From: Lentzea atacamensis
GTDB lineage: Bacteria > Actinomycetota > Actinomycetes > Mycobacteriales > Pseudonocardiaceae
Reading direction: 5' to 3'
NCBI RefSeq assembly: GCF_003269295.1
Contig: NZ_QLTT01000005.1
Location: 124,001-188,000, forward strand
Length of the DNA stretch: 64,000 bases
Notes under the pieces: model-generated
What the model was told of the DNA's origin: nothing
Database searches by the model: none
The model's input: the letters and a program-made list of their open reading frames with translations, nothing else
Program-made: the position numbers and the translations under genes
Shown: in pieces, positions 44,757 through 52,889 of the stretch
Layout of the letters: each line of letters begins with the position of its first letter
Numbering within the stretch: position 1 is the first letter of the stretch

Positions 44757-45425
44757 GTGGATTTGGTGCGCGAGTGGACTGGCCGCAAGGCGTGCGCGCT
44801 CCAGGCTGCGTTACGCGAGACAAACGACTCGTTCGCCGCGCGTCTCGGCATTCCGGCCCGCACCGTGGTGAGCTGGCACCAGAAACCAGACCTCAAGCCG
44901 AGAACGGCCCAACAGCAACTTCTTGACGTTCTCTTGGAGCGTGCCTCGCCCAACGAGCGCGCGAGGTTCGCGGCAGAGCTGGCCGACGACTCCTCGAATG
45001 ATCAACTCGACGACCCGACAGGAAGCGGTCACGCTCTCAGAGTCGCCGTTGCGGTCGTGGTTGACGATACAAATGTCCTTGTGGTTCAACGGCGCGACGA
45101 CAGCGGAAATATGTCCTGGCAGTTCCCCGCCGGAATGATCAAACCAGGCGTATCGCCTGAAACTGTCGCCGTGCGCGAAACACTGGGCGAGACGGCCGTT
45201 CATTGCAGGGTCGTCCGACACCTTGGCGGCCGCTTGCACCCTGTGACCAACGTGTACTGTGTGTACCTTCTCTGCGAATACCTAGGCGGAGAGGCGCAGA
45301 ATATGGATGTTGCGGAGAACGTCGGCGTGACCTGGACACCTAGCAACAGGCTGACCCGGTTCATCCCTGCGGAAACAATCTTTCCACCGATCTTGGAAGC
45401 ATTGGAGGTGCTAGACAGTGAGTGA
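44757..45425 (+). CDS. HTH-Nudix regulator, Pif-like candidate
   Basis: A 222-residue protein from GTG 44757. The N-terminal part is helix-turn-helix-like (FAARLGIPARTVVSWHQKP), the C-terminal part Nudix. The Nudix box GMIKPGVSPETVAVRETLGETAVHC lacks the first conserved Glu and has Gly for one of the paired Glu, so hydrolysis is doubtful. It is a clear paralogue of the 33516-34199 protein, including the replaced residues. It overlaps the next Nudix gene by 8 bases. In pSAM2 a Nudix protein, Pif, blocks transfer into cells that already hold the element. Confidence 0.8.
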   Translation: MDLVREWTGRKACALQAALRETNDSFAARLGIPARTVVSWHQKPDLKPRTAQQQLLDVLLERASPNERARFAAELADDSSNDQLDDPTGSGHALRVAVAVVVDDTNVLVVQRRDDSGNMSWQFPAGMIKPGVSPETVAVRETLGETAVHCRVVRHLGGRLHPVTNVYCVYLLCEYLGGEAQNMDVAENVGVTWTPSNRLTRFIPAETIFPPILEALEVLDSE

Positions 45426-45837
45426 ACAGACACCTGACGACGAGCGACCGCCGATCGCCGCCGCTGTTATTACACAGGACGGCGGGGTCTTGCTCGTCAG
45501 GCGTCGTGTCAAAGAGGGAAGTCTCTCTTGGCAGTTCCCCGCCGGCGAGGTCGAATCCGGCGAATCACCCGAATCTGCGGCTGCACGCGAAGCCAACGAG
45601 GAGACCGGTATCACGGTAAGCAACGGAAAGTTGCTCGGTGAACGCGTGCACCCCAACACCGGGCGCACAATGATTTACGTTGCGTTCGACTCCGCCGAAG
45701 GCGAAGCAAGCGTCGTGGACGACGACGAACTTGATTCGCTCGCATGGGTGAAGCACAGCGAGCTGACAACCTACGTTCCGTATCCGTTCTTCGGTCCTGT
45801 ACAAGCACACCTTGACGAAGTCCTGTCCAACAACTGA
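45418..45837 (+). CDS. Nudix hydrolase
   Basis: A 139-residue single-domain protein from GTG 45418. The Nudix box is fully canonical: GEVESGESPESAAAREANEETGI, with all catalytic Glu. It would hydrolyse a nucleoside diphosphate linked to another group; substrate unknown. It is co-translated with the degenerate HTH-Nudix protein upstream, so a catalytic and a non-catalytic Nudix protein may work together. A strong terminator follows. Confidence 0.9.
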   Translation: MSEQTPDDERPPIAAAVITQDGGVLLVRRRVKEGSLSWQFPAGEVESGESPESAAAREANEETGITVSNGKLLGERVHPNTGRTMIYVAFDSAEGEASVVDDDELDSLAWVKHSELTTYVPYPFFGPVQAHLDEVLSNN

Positions 45838-45847
45838 TGTGAACAGA

Positions 45848-45882
45848 GAAGGTCCCGGCGTTGCGCGCACGCCGGGACCTTC
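45848..45882. terminator. Bidirectional hairpin terminator
   Basis: Perfect 14-base arms (45848-45861, 45869-45882) between the convergent Nudix and MFS genes. Confidence 0.85.
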
Positions 45883-45905
45883 GACTATTCGTCTGTCGCT
45901 ACCTT

Positions 45906-47150
45906 CTACTCCCTGACCTGTTGATCACCGACAAGTGGTTCTTCGACACTGTCGTTCTGTGAATGACCTATCGACATACCTGCGCGCAACAACAGCGGAA
46001 TCGCAACCAGTCCCACCGCCAAGGTTCCAGCGCCCGCCAGCTGCAATGCATGTCCGCCGCCGAACGCAGAGGACAACGGACCACCCAATCCCGTGCCAAT
46101 GATGTGTGCACTGTTAAGCATTGCTCCAGACGATGCGAATGCACGACCACGCATGTGCGATGGCACCTCGGCGTGTACGAGGTTGCGAATCGCTAGCCCC
46201 TGCACGGTGTTGCAGACACCGGTCAGCAGGAAGCTCGCAAAGGCCAAGACGTACGAGCCGAACGATCCTGCTGCGAGGAGAGCTGCTCCCATAGCTACGC
46301 TAGCCGTTACGAGCGCTGTCGTTTGCTTGGCAATCGGGATGCGTGGTGCGACAAACGCCGCAGCGATCGTCATTCCAGCAAGGTGCGCCGCTACCAGTAG
46401 GCCATAACCGAGATCGCCTGCCCGCAACTGTTCCTGACTGAAATATACCCGCGCGACGGTCAAGACAGCAGTAAACACGATCGCAGTAGCAAGTGTCGGC
46501 ACAGCCACACGAAGGACCGCATTCTTACGGATGAGGCCACTACCCTGGCGAACCTGATCGCGCCATTTGAGATGCTTCTGCGAGGCGTCCGGGAACCGCC
46601 GGACTTTCAAGGTTGCTATCAGGACTGCCATAACAACAAATGAGAGAGCATCACACAGAAGGACGGCCCGCTCCCCAACAAACGCAATCAACACGCCCGC
46701 AAGTGCTGGTCCTCCGATCGTGCCAGTGGTGCGGAAGAGTTCGAGCCGCGCATAACCGGCCGGAACCCTGTCTTCGCCGACAACAGCAGGCACCAACAAG
46801 GCCAGCGCCGGCGACACCAACGCCAAACCGACCCCGATGAGCGCGACCAACAGCAGAGTGATCCCGAGCCCATCAACGAACGCGAGTGCCGCCACAAGGA
46901 TGGCCTGCAGGCTCAGCACCACAGCGATGAGCCTGGTGCTCTCGAATCGGTCCACCACCGTCCCGACCACAGGAGCCAGCAACACCATCGGCAGCACGCC
47001 CGCGATCACCAGCGCAGAGATCGCGACACCCGGTCTGCCCTCCCCGTACAAGCGGAGCGTGAGCACTACAAGGAGCATCTCGTCGCCCATGGCCGACAAG
47101 CCGTATCCGGAGGCGATCAAGGTCAGAGTCATGCGGGAGCTATTGGGCAC
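45906..47150 (-). CDS. MFS transporter, island cargo
   Basis: A 414-residue, 12-span protein of the MFS_3/macrolide-efflux-like type (GTVVDRFESTRLIAVVL; PSHMRGRAFASSGAMLNSA). I prefer GTG 47150; TTG 47156 in the same frame is possible. GATACT five bases upstream is a candidate -10. The start is buried in a perfect inverted repeat (47146-47166). It may give resistance to a drug. Codon use is less GC-rich than in the core genes. Confidence 0.82.
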   Translation of the reverse strand: MPNSSRMTLTLIASGYGLSAMGDEMLLVVLTLRLYGEGRPGVAISALVIAGVLPMVLLAPVVGTVVDRFESTRLIAVVLSLQAILVAALAFVDGLGITLLLVALIGVGLALVSPALALLVPAVVGEDRVPAGYARLELFRTTGTIGGPALAGVLIAFVGERAVLLCDALSFVVMAVLIATLKVRRFPDASQKHLKWRDQVRQGSGLIRKNAVLRVAVPTLATAIVFTAVLTVARVYFSQEQLRAGDLGYGLLVAAHLAGMTIAAAFVAPRIPIAKQTTALVTASVAMGAALLAAGSFGSYVLAFASFLLTGVCNTVQGLAIRNLVHAEVPSHMRGRAFASSGAMLNSAHIIGTGLGGPLSSAFGGGHALQLAGAGTLAVGLVAIPLLLRAGMSIGHSQNDSVEEPLVGDQQVRE

Positions 47151-47166
47151 GATCAAGTATCGTGCC
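47146..47166. promoter_or_regulatory. Inverted repeat over the MFS start
   Basis: GGCACGAT (47146-47153) and ATCGTGCC (47159-47166), with a five-base spacer, overlap both the candidate -10 element and the start codon. It is likely an operator or a translation-controlling hairpin. Confidence 0.7.
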
Positions 47167-47401
47167 AGAAACCGAAGTTTTCCGGTACACAGGGAATAAA
47201 GCTCGTGGTGGCGCAGATCTTACAGAAATCGAAGATCGCCACACTAAACGCTCACTAAACTCTATCGGGCCAATTGACACCACATGGCGACCGTGGCAGA
47301 GTTGAACACCGTCAAGAGCTGGGGGGCGATTTGATAGTTCTTAGGCACTCGAATTCCCACGCCCGCCGGCTTCCCTTGCACGGAGATAAGTGGGGTATTA
47401 A

Positions 47402-47803
47402 ATGACTGCCACCCTTGACACCGAAGGCATTGTCCGAGAACTGATCCTCTGGGGCGAGGAAGCCCCTGGCCGCCGAGGCGACCGTACGGTTGTCGCCCAG
47501 TCCTACTGTGACTTCACGTTGGAAGACGATGCGGCAGTGGACCGCTGCATCACCGCGCTCCGCGCGTCCGACGAGAAGCTCGCCAAGAACCCCGGCACGA
47601 TGTACAACTGGCAGCGCACGTGGCTCCAGCGGCACGAGGGCGGGGGCGGCACGGTCAGCTTCGGTGTGGCCTGGTACGACGAGGAGTTCTTCAACGACAA
47701 GAAGAACGTCTTCATGGAGCGGATGCACGACGCGATCTTCAGCAAGATCGGCATCTCCGCCGACGCGGTCCACGTCTCACATTGGCGGGTCGTCGCCAAC
47801 TAA
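47402..47803 (+). CDS. Hypothetical protein, unknown
   Basis: A 133-residue protein from ATG 47402. Soluble, no signal, mixed alpha/beta, with many Trp residues (WGEE, NWQRTW, VAWYDEEFF, HWRVV). I recognise no family. It stands alone with 230 bases of upstream non-coding DNA and a strong terminator after it. Confidence 0.65.
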   Translation: MTATLDTEGIVRELILWGEEAPGRRGDRTVVAQSYCDFTLEDDAAVDRCITALRASDEKLAKNPGTMYNWQRTWLQRHEGGGGTVSFGVAWYDEEFFNDKKNVFMERMHDAIFSKIGISADAVHVSHWRVVAN

Positions 47804-47831
47804 GGCACGCCGCTGATCAAGTAACCGAAGG

Positions 47832-47863
47832 TCGGCACGTGGTTCAGTTGAGCCACGTGCCGA
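47832..47863. terminator. Bidirectional hairpin terminator
   Basis: Perfect 11-base arms (47832-47842, 47853-47863) between convergent hypothetical genes. Confidence 0.8.
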
Positions 47864-47888
47864 TCTCACAGCCGCACCAAACCCGCTC

Positions 47889-48209
47889 TTAAATCAGCAC
47901 ATCGGCAAGGCGTTGCCGAACTACGCCCGTGTGCAGAAGATCAGGGATCGGAATCCCGCCCACGATCTGTCGCGTGCTTGAGACCTCACCAAGCCCGGCT
48001 GAAGGCAGCAGCTCCAGTAGCTCAACAGAACGGGTAGCCCAGATCTTTGCCAGGTCGAACCGACGCCGACCGTCAACATCCTCGTTGCGGTAGCGGAACG
48101 CGAGCGCGTATGCAGTCTCGGCGGCCGCACGTTTGTCGGTGACAAGTTCGCGATCGAACGCCAACTCAAGCGCTTCGATCGAGATCACGCTTTCCGCATC
48201 ACCGACCAT
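47889..48209 (-). CDS. Hypothetical helical protein downstream of ndk-like gene
   Basis: A 106-residue protein. ATG 48209 has GAGGGGG upstream; an alternative start at 48248 would overlap the kinase gene. It is mostly helical (ALELAFDRELVTDKRAAAETAYALAFRYRNE) with no recognised motif. The 16-base gap makes it the second gene of an operon with the ndk-like gene. Confidence 0.6.
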   Translation of the reverse strand: MVGDAESVISIEALELAFDRELVTDKRAAAETAYALAFRYRNEDVDGRRRFDLAKIWATRSVELLELLPSAGLGEVSSTRQIVGGIPIPDLLHTGVVRQRLADVLI

Positions 48210-48225
48210 GGCTGTACGCGCCCCC

Positions 48226-48735
48226 TCAGTACGCGAACTTCTCGGCAAGAGTTTCGTACTCGAACTGCTCGGAAGCGTCGAACCAAAGCTCCACTTCGTA
48301 CTTCGCTTCCTCAGAGTTGCCGGACGCGTGAACGAGGTTCATGACAGCCTTGCCGCTAACCTCAGACGACGCCTTCGTCTGGTGCGCAAAGTCGCCTCGC
48401 ACGGTGCCCGGAGCGGCCTGATCCGGGAAAGTGCTACCGATTATCTTCCGTACCTTGGCTACCGCGTCCACACCTTCGAGCGCGAGCGCGAGAACCGGAG
48501 CACTCTGCATGAAACCAGCAGTGCAGTTGTAGATCTCCGCACCAGCGCGGTCTTCGAGGTCGAAGTAGTGCTTGCGGGTGAACTCCGCGTCCATGTGCTT
48601 CATCTTGACGCCGACAATCTTCAGTGCGGCATCCTCGAAGCGAGTGATAATGCGGCCCGCCAGGCCACGAGCGAGCGCATCAGGCTTCAGCAGAACAAGA
48701 GTCCGTTCAACACCAAGGTCCAGCGAATCAGACAT
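48226..48735 (-). CDS. Nucleoside diphosphate kinase-like protein, island copy
   Basis: A 169-residue protein from ATG 48735. N-terminal ERTLVLLKPDALARGL and the active-site region NLVHASGNSEEAKYEVELWF match NDK, with the catalytic His kept but the usual HGSDS changed to HASGN. It is about 30 residues longer than the housekeeping enzyme. NDK balances nucleotide triphosphates. A second copy on a mobile element is unusual; it may be an element-specific nucleotide enzyme. Confidence 0.85.
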   Translation of the reverse strand: MSDSLDLGVERTLVLLKPDALARGLAGRIITRFEDAALKIVGVKMKHMDAEFTRKHYFDLEDRAGAEIYNCTAGFMQSAPVLALALEGVDAVAKVRKIIGSTFPDQAAPGTVRGDFAHQTKASSEVSGKAVMNLVHASGNSEEAKYEVELWFDASEQFEYETLAEKFAY

Positions 48736-48983
48736 ATGTCTTCCTTCCGCAGAGGCTTGTGACGGGAATGCTACCGACGCCGACGACAACTCTTCCGTTG
48801 GTAGACTGAGACGGCAACTCAGACGGCCACCAAACCATCCACTATGGACAGTCGAGAGGCTCCCAGAGCCGTGGTGCGGGTCGTGGTGCGAACTGTGCTG
48901 AAACTGTGACCACAGAGACCCATATCGAACTTCGCACCACACCATAAGTGCTGGTAGACCCACCGAAGACGCCCGTATGGATC

Positions 48984-49027
48984 ACTTCTAATCCCGAGGT
49001 CGCAGGTTCGAATCCTGCCGGGGGCGC
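48984..49027 (+). repeat. attR core, 44 bp
   Basis: An exact copy of the tRNA-Arg 3' portion (30815-30858), without the tRNA 5' half. It marks the right end of the integrated element. Confidence 0.95.
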
Positions 49028-49036
49028 TCCACGAAG

Positions 49037-49070
49037 TGGCCTCTGACCTGCATGGACAGGTCAGGGGCCA
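49037..49070 (+). terminator. Original terminator of the tRNA-Arg locus
   Basis: TGGCCTCTGACCTG (49037-49050) pairs with CAGGTCAGGGGCCA (49057-49070) with one G-T pair, followed by TTTCTTTT. It is close in sequence to the terminator just inside attL. Confidence 0.85.
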
Positions 49071-49084
49071 TTTCTTTTCGATCT

Positions 49085-49345
49085 TGTGTCTGGTGGAGTA
49101 GCGAGGGGTCAGCACCGGCTGCACCAGCCGGCGCCGTTCCACACCGGTGCGCGCATTGATCAGAGCGATCAGCAGGTCGACCGCCTCATCTCCCACCTGG
49201 TCCGACCGGAGGCTGACCGTGGTGACGGCCGGAGTCGTCGTCGCGTAGTCCGGATCTTCGCTGATGCACGCCACCAGCAGGTCCTGCGGCACCCGGAGCC
49301 CGTGCTGCCGGGCGGCGGCGAGGATGTTGTGGTCGTGCGGTCACG
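49085..49345 (-). pseudogene. LacI-family regulator remnant
   Basis: Only the C-terminal effector part is readable (ILAAARQHGLRVPQDLLVACIS; TVSLRSDQVGDEAVDLLIALI; LVQPVLTPRYST). An in-frame TGA precedes it near 49345, and the frame runs on through the terminator and attR instead of stopping, so both ends are lost. No helix-turn-helix is nearby. Confidence 0.8.
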
Positions 49346-49504
49346 GCCTCCAGGGTGGGACGCCGCCAGGCAGGCGTGCTCTTCATGTCGATCCCAACAG
49401 CCTGTGCCAGCTTGTGGTCAAGACGTCAATCACTCAACGTACCGGGCTACAGCGGCCCGGTCGGCCGCTGGACCCGCAGTGTCATGTGGACAAGAGGGGA
49501 AGCG

Positions 49505-50842
49505 GTGGAGGCGAGGATTTCACAGGTGCGGCAACGGGCCGTACCTCCGGTCGTTGCGGCGCGGTGGGCGCTGTGGACGTTTGTCGTCGTCAACTTGTTG
49601 ATCGTCGAGCTGCTTTTCCTCACCGCGGGGACCGGCAAGAACGAGGTGCTCACGGTCGCCAAGTTCTTCGGCCTGCACGCCGCCGTGCTGATGCTGTTCC
49701 AGTTGCTGCTGGTGGCGCGGCTGCCGTGGCTCGACCGGCGGATCGGCATGGACCGGCTGACGGTGTGGCACCGGTGGGTCGGCTTCACCCTGCTGTGGAC
49801 CGTCCTCACGCACGCCGTGCTGGTGGTGCTGGGCTACGCGAGGCTCGATGACGCGTCGATGACGAAGACGTTCTTCGCGCTGGCCGGGGTGCCGGCCTCG
49901 CTGCTCGGGATGGGCGCCGCGACGATCATCGTCGTGGTCGCCGCGGTCTCTGCCCGGTATGTGCGGCGGCGGTTGAGGTACGAGACCTGGCACGGGCTGC
50001 ACCTGCTGCTGTACCTGGCGCTGGGGCTGGCGTTCGTCCACCAGTTGCTGGAGACGACGACCTTCAACTCCTCCGCGCTCGCGAAGACGTACTGGTGGGC
50101 GCTGTGGCTGTTCGCGTTCGGGGCGCTGGTCGTGGGGCGGATCGTGATGCCTTTGTGGCGCAACGCCCAGCACCGGTTCGAGGTCGCGGAGGTCGTGCGG
50201 GAGTCGGACGACGTGGTGTCGGTGCACGTCACCGGCCGTCACCTGGACAAGCTGCCCGCCAGGGCCGGGCAGTTCTGCATCTGGCGGTTCCCGGGGCACA
50301 ACCACTGGTGGCTCGCGAATCCGTTCTCGCTCTCGGCGGCGCCCGACGGCCGCGCGTTGCGGCTGACCGCGAAGGCGGTGGGCAGCGCCAGTGCCGGGCT
50401 GCGGCACCTCCCGGTCGGGAGCCGTGCGTTCGTCGAGGGGCCGTACGGGGCGTTCACCTCGTTGCATCGGACGCGGCCCGGCGCGCTGCTCATCGCCGGA
50501 GGGGTGGGGATCACGCCGATTCGGGCCCTGCTGGAGGAGGAGTCGGCCGGCGACGTGGTCGTGCTCTACCGGGTGCGCAGCGAGAGCGACGCCGTGCTGG
50601 CCGACGAGGTGCGGGCACTGGTCGAGGAGCGCGGCGGGCGTCTGCACCTGCTCACCGGTCGCACGGCGGAAGGGCTTTCGCCGTTCGAGCCGGAGAGTCT
50701 CCGTGCCCTGGTCTCCGACATCACCGAACGGGACGTGTACGTCTGCGGCCCGCCCGCGATGACCTCGGCCGTGCTCAGCTCCCTGCGCGCGCTGAAGGTT
50801 CCCCGCCGGCAGGTGCACTCCGAGCGGTTCGGCCTGGCCTGA
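49505..50842 (+). CDS. Ferric-reductase-like transmembrane flavocytochrome
   Basis: A 445-residue protein. GTG 49505 follows AGAGGGGA; ATG 49484 is possible. Six membrane spans (about 15-220) carry the His pairs expected for haem (FFGLHAAVLM, WHRWVGF, LTHAVLV, WHGLHLLLYLALGLAFVHQ). Then come an FAD-binding domain (WLANPFSLSAAP) and an NAD(P)-binding domain (LIAGGVGITPIRALLEE, VYVCGPPAMTSAV). It moves electrons from NAD(P)H across the membrane; the acceptor may be ferric iron or oxygen. The FMN-protein often paired with such enzymes is not present. Confidence 0.88.
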   Translation: MEARISQVRQRAVPPVVAARWALWTFVVVNLLIVELLFLTAGTGKNEVLTVAKFFGLHAAVLMLFQLLLVARLPWLDRRIGMDRLTVWHRWVGFTLLWTVLTHAVLVVLGYARLDDASMTKTFFALAGVPASLLGMGAATIIVVVAAVSARYVRRRLRYETWHGLHLLLYLALGLAFVHQLLETTTFNSSALAKTYWWALWLFAFGALVVGRIVMPLWRNAQHRFEVAEVVRESDDVVSVHVTGRHLDKLPARAGQFCIWRFPGHNHWWLANPFSLSAAPDGRALRLTAKAVGSASAGLRHLPVGSRAFVEGPYGAFTSLHRTRPGALLIAGGVGITPIRALLEEESAGDVVVLYRVRSESDAVLADEVRALVEERGGRLHLLTGRTAEGLSPFEPESLRALVSDITERDVYVCGPPAMTSAVLSSLRALKVPRRQVHSERFGLA

Positions 50843-50876
50843 CGAGCGACGGCGGGAGGGCTGGTTAACCTGCCGT

Positions 50877-51242
50877 GTGGACAAGACGCGGTTGGGCATC
50901 GGGCTGGTCATCGGCGTGCTCGTGGTGCAGACGCTGGCCTGTCTGGTGTGGAGTCCTGATGCGACGCTGACCGGGATCGGTCTCGCCTTCAACGCGGTGG
51001 CCGCGGTGTCGGCCGGGTTGTTCGTGCGGCGGGGCGGGCGGGCTGCCTGGGTCGTGGCCGGGTGGTGCGCCGGGTTCTTCGGCTGGCACGTGGCGGGGCT
51101 CGGCGAGCTGGCCGGCTGGTGGACGACCGGGATGGACGCGGCGTTTCTCGTGGCGTCGCAGTACCAGGTCTCGGTCGTCTACCAGGCGGTGATGGCCACG
51201 GCGGCCGGGTTCGCCGTGCACCTGTTGTTGCCTCGGCGCTAG
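50877..51242 (+). CDS. Small four-span membrane protein
   Basis: A 121-residue protein from GTG 50877, with TAACCT at 50866-50871 as possible -10 for a leaderless message. Four hydrophobic stretches fill most of the chain. I recognise no family. It follows the reductase gene by 34 bases and may belong with it. Confidence 0.7.
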   Translation: MDKTRLGIGLVIGVLVVQTLACLVWSPDATLTGIGLAFNAVAAVSAGLFVRRGGRAAWVVAGWCAGFFGWHVAGLGELAGWWTTGMDAAFLVASQYQVSVVYQAVMATAAGFAVHLLLPRR

Positions 51243-52039
51243 CGCCAGGTGTTGGCCACGTAGGTGTCGAAGCTGGTGGCCGGGCGACCCAGCAGGCGGC
51301 TGACGTCGTCGGTCGGGGTGGCGAGCAGGCCGTCGCGCATGGCCTCGAACATGCCGTTCAGTTCGGCTGTCTCCTCCTCGGAAACGCCGTAGGACAGCAA
51401 AGTCTCGCGGTACTCGGCCGGGGTCAGCTTGACCAGCTCGATGGTCGGGGAGATCTTCTGCAGCGCCGCGGCGAAGGTGATCGCTTCGGGGCCGGTCAGG
51501 TTGTAGGTCTGGCCGTCGTGTTCGCCGTCGGACGTCAGGACGACCGCCGCCACCTCGGCGATGTCCTGGACGTCCACGAACGGTTCCGGCGTGTCGTCGA
51601 CCGGGAGGGACAGGCGGCCGGCCCGGACCTCGGACTCCCAGATCTCCTCGGAGAAGTTCTGGTTGAAGTTGTTGGCGCGCAGCACGGTCCAGGACAGGTC
51701 GCTGGCGTGCAGTGCCCGTTCCGTCGCGGCCATGCCCTGGAACAACTGCTCGGGGGTCTCGTCGAGGCCCCGGCCGGAGAGGGCGACGAGACGGCGGACG
51801 CCTTCGGCCTGGGCCAGTTCGACGAACGGGGCAGCCGCGGCCGGGTCGGACGGGGCGATCACGTAGGCCGCGGTGACGCCGTGCAGGGCAGGTTTCCAGG
51901 TGGACTCGTCGGACCAGTCGAAACGGATCGCGCTGGAGCGGGAGACCGGGCGGACCTCGACGCCGGACTCTTCGAGGGTGCGGACGACGCGGCGTCCGGT
52001 CTTGCCGGTCGCGCCGATGACCAGGATCTCTTGTGACAT
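51239..52039 (-). CDS. NmrA/SDR-type NAD(P)-binding oxidoreductase
   Basis: A 266-residue protein from ATG 52039. It opens with the nucleotide motif ILVIGATGKTGRRVV (GxxGxxG) and has the NmrA-like order AYVIAP, SGRGLDETPEQLFQGMAATERALHAS, WTVLRANNFNQNF. The SDR Tyr-x3-Lys is not present, as in NmrA members, some of which sense NADP rather than catalyse. It is divergent from an AraC regulator, a common arrangement. It overlaps the preceding membrane-protein stop by four bases. Confidence 0.88.
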   Translation of the reverse strand: MSQEILVIGATGKTGRRVVRTLEESGVEVRPVSRSSAIRFDWSDESTWKPALHGVTAAYVIAPSDPAAAAPFVELAQAEGVRRLVALSGRGLDETPEQLFQGMAATERALHASDLSWTVLRANNFNQNFSEEIWESEVRAGRLSLPVDDTPEPFVDVQDIAEVAAVVLTSDGEHDGQTYNLTGPEAITFAAALQKISPTIELVKLTPAEYRETLLSYGVSEEETAELNGMFEAMRDGLLATPTDDVSRLLGRPATSFDTYVANTWR

Positions 52040-52127
52040 GGGACCAAGCCAACGCGACGGGGCCGCGATCGACCATGGGTGAAAGTTCATCGATGATGTT
52101 CGATCGTTCTTCACTATCCTGGGTGGC

Positions 52128-52889
52128 ATGGAGGCGTTCGACGAACTGCTCCGCGGAGTGCGCGCGGATGGTGCTGGGGTGCGTCGGGTCGAGGTGGCCG
52201 GGAGGGAGGTGGTCTCAGGCCTCACGTTGTACGCGGTGGCGTCGGGTTCACTCCGGGTCCTGGACCAGACCGCGAAGGCCGGGGACATCGTGGTGGTGCA
52301 GGGAACCGTTGCCGTGGAAGGGCTTGCGACGGTCATCAGCGGTACGTACGACGTGGTGGGGGCTGTGGCGCGCCGGCTCACGGCGGTGTTGCCCGCCGCG
52401 TTGGTCGCGCCCGGATCCGACGAGTGTGCGGACTTCTACTCGAACGTCGGCACCGCGTGGCCGGGTGTGGTGGCGGATCGGCTGCTGGACTGGATGATGG
52501 TGTGCGCGTTGCGGGAGTGGTTCGACCGCGAGCACGGCACCGGATGGCTGGCGGCGCTCGGGGACGAGGTGGTCGGACCGGTCCTGCGTGCGATGCACGC
52601 GGAGCCGGCGCGGGCGTGGACGCTGGCGTTGCTGGCCAAGGAGGCAGGGGTGGCGCGGACGACGCTCGCCGGGCGGTTCGCGCGGCTGGTCGGGGTGCCG
52701 CCGCTGACGTACCTGACCGAGTGGCGGATGGCCCTGGCCGCGGACCTGCTGACGGAGTCTTCCGCGACGGTGGCCGCGGTGGCGCGGCAGGTCGGGTACG
52801 CGGACGCGTTCGGGTTCAGCGCCGCGTTCAAGCGCGTGCAGGGCGTGAGCCCTAGCGAGTGCCGCAGCCGGTGCGTCGCGACTGCGTGA
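52128..52889 (+). CDS. AraC-family transcriptional regulator
   Basis: A 253-residue protein from ATG 52128. An N-terminal cupin-like sensor (about 1-125) is followed by a C-terminal double helix-turn-helix (WTLALLAKEAGVARTTLAGRFARLVGVPPLTYL; TVAAVARQVGYADAFGFSAAFKR). This is the AraC_6/cupin type that often regulates a divergent NAD(P)-binding oxidoreductase, as here. Its end overlaps the convergent LysR gene by 38 bases. Confidence 0.9.
   Translation: MEAFDELLRGVRADGAGVRRVEVAGREVVSGLTLYAVASGSLRVLDQTAKAGDIVVVQGTVAVEGLATVISGTYDVVGAVARRLTAVLPAALVAPGSDECADFYSNVGTAWPGVVADRLLDWMMVCALREWFDREHGTGWLAALGDEVVGPVLRAMHAEPARAWTLALLAKEAGVARTTLAGRFARLVGVPPLTYLTEWRMALAADLLTESSATVAAVARQVGYADAFGFSAAFKRVQGVSPSECRSRCVATA

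Larger units (their letters stand above)
30815..49027. mobile_element. Integrated conjugative-type island in tRNA-Arg, about 18.2 kb
   Basis: Bounded by 44-bp direct repeats at the tRNA 3' end. It carries an integrase next to attL, an excisionase-like gene, an FtsK-like transfer ATPase with membrane partners, XRE/DUF5753/WhiB/Nudix regulators, an IS element and cargo. This is the gene set of an actinomycete integrative and conjugative element (AICE), except that no replication initiator is visible. Parts at about 36900-39850 and 45900-48800 look less GC-rich than the flanks, suggesting mixed origin. Confidence 0.92.
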
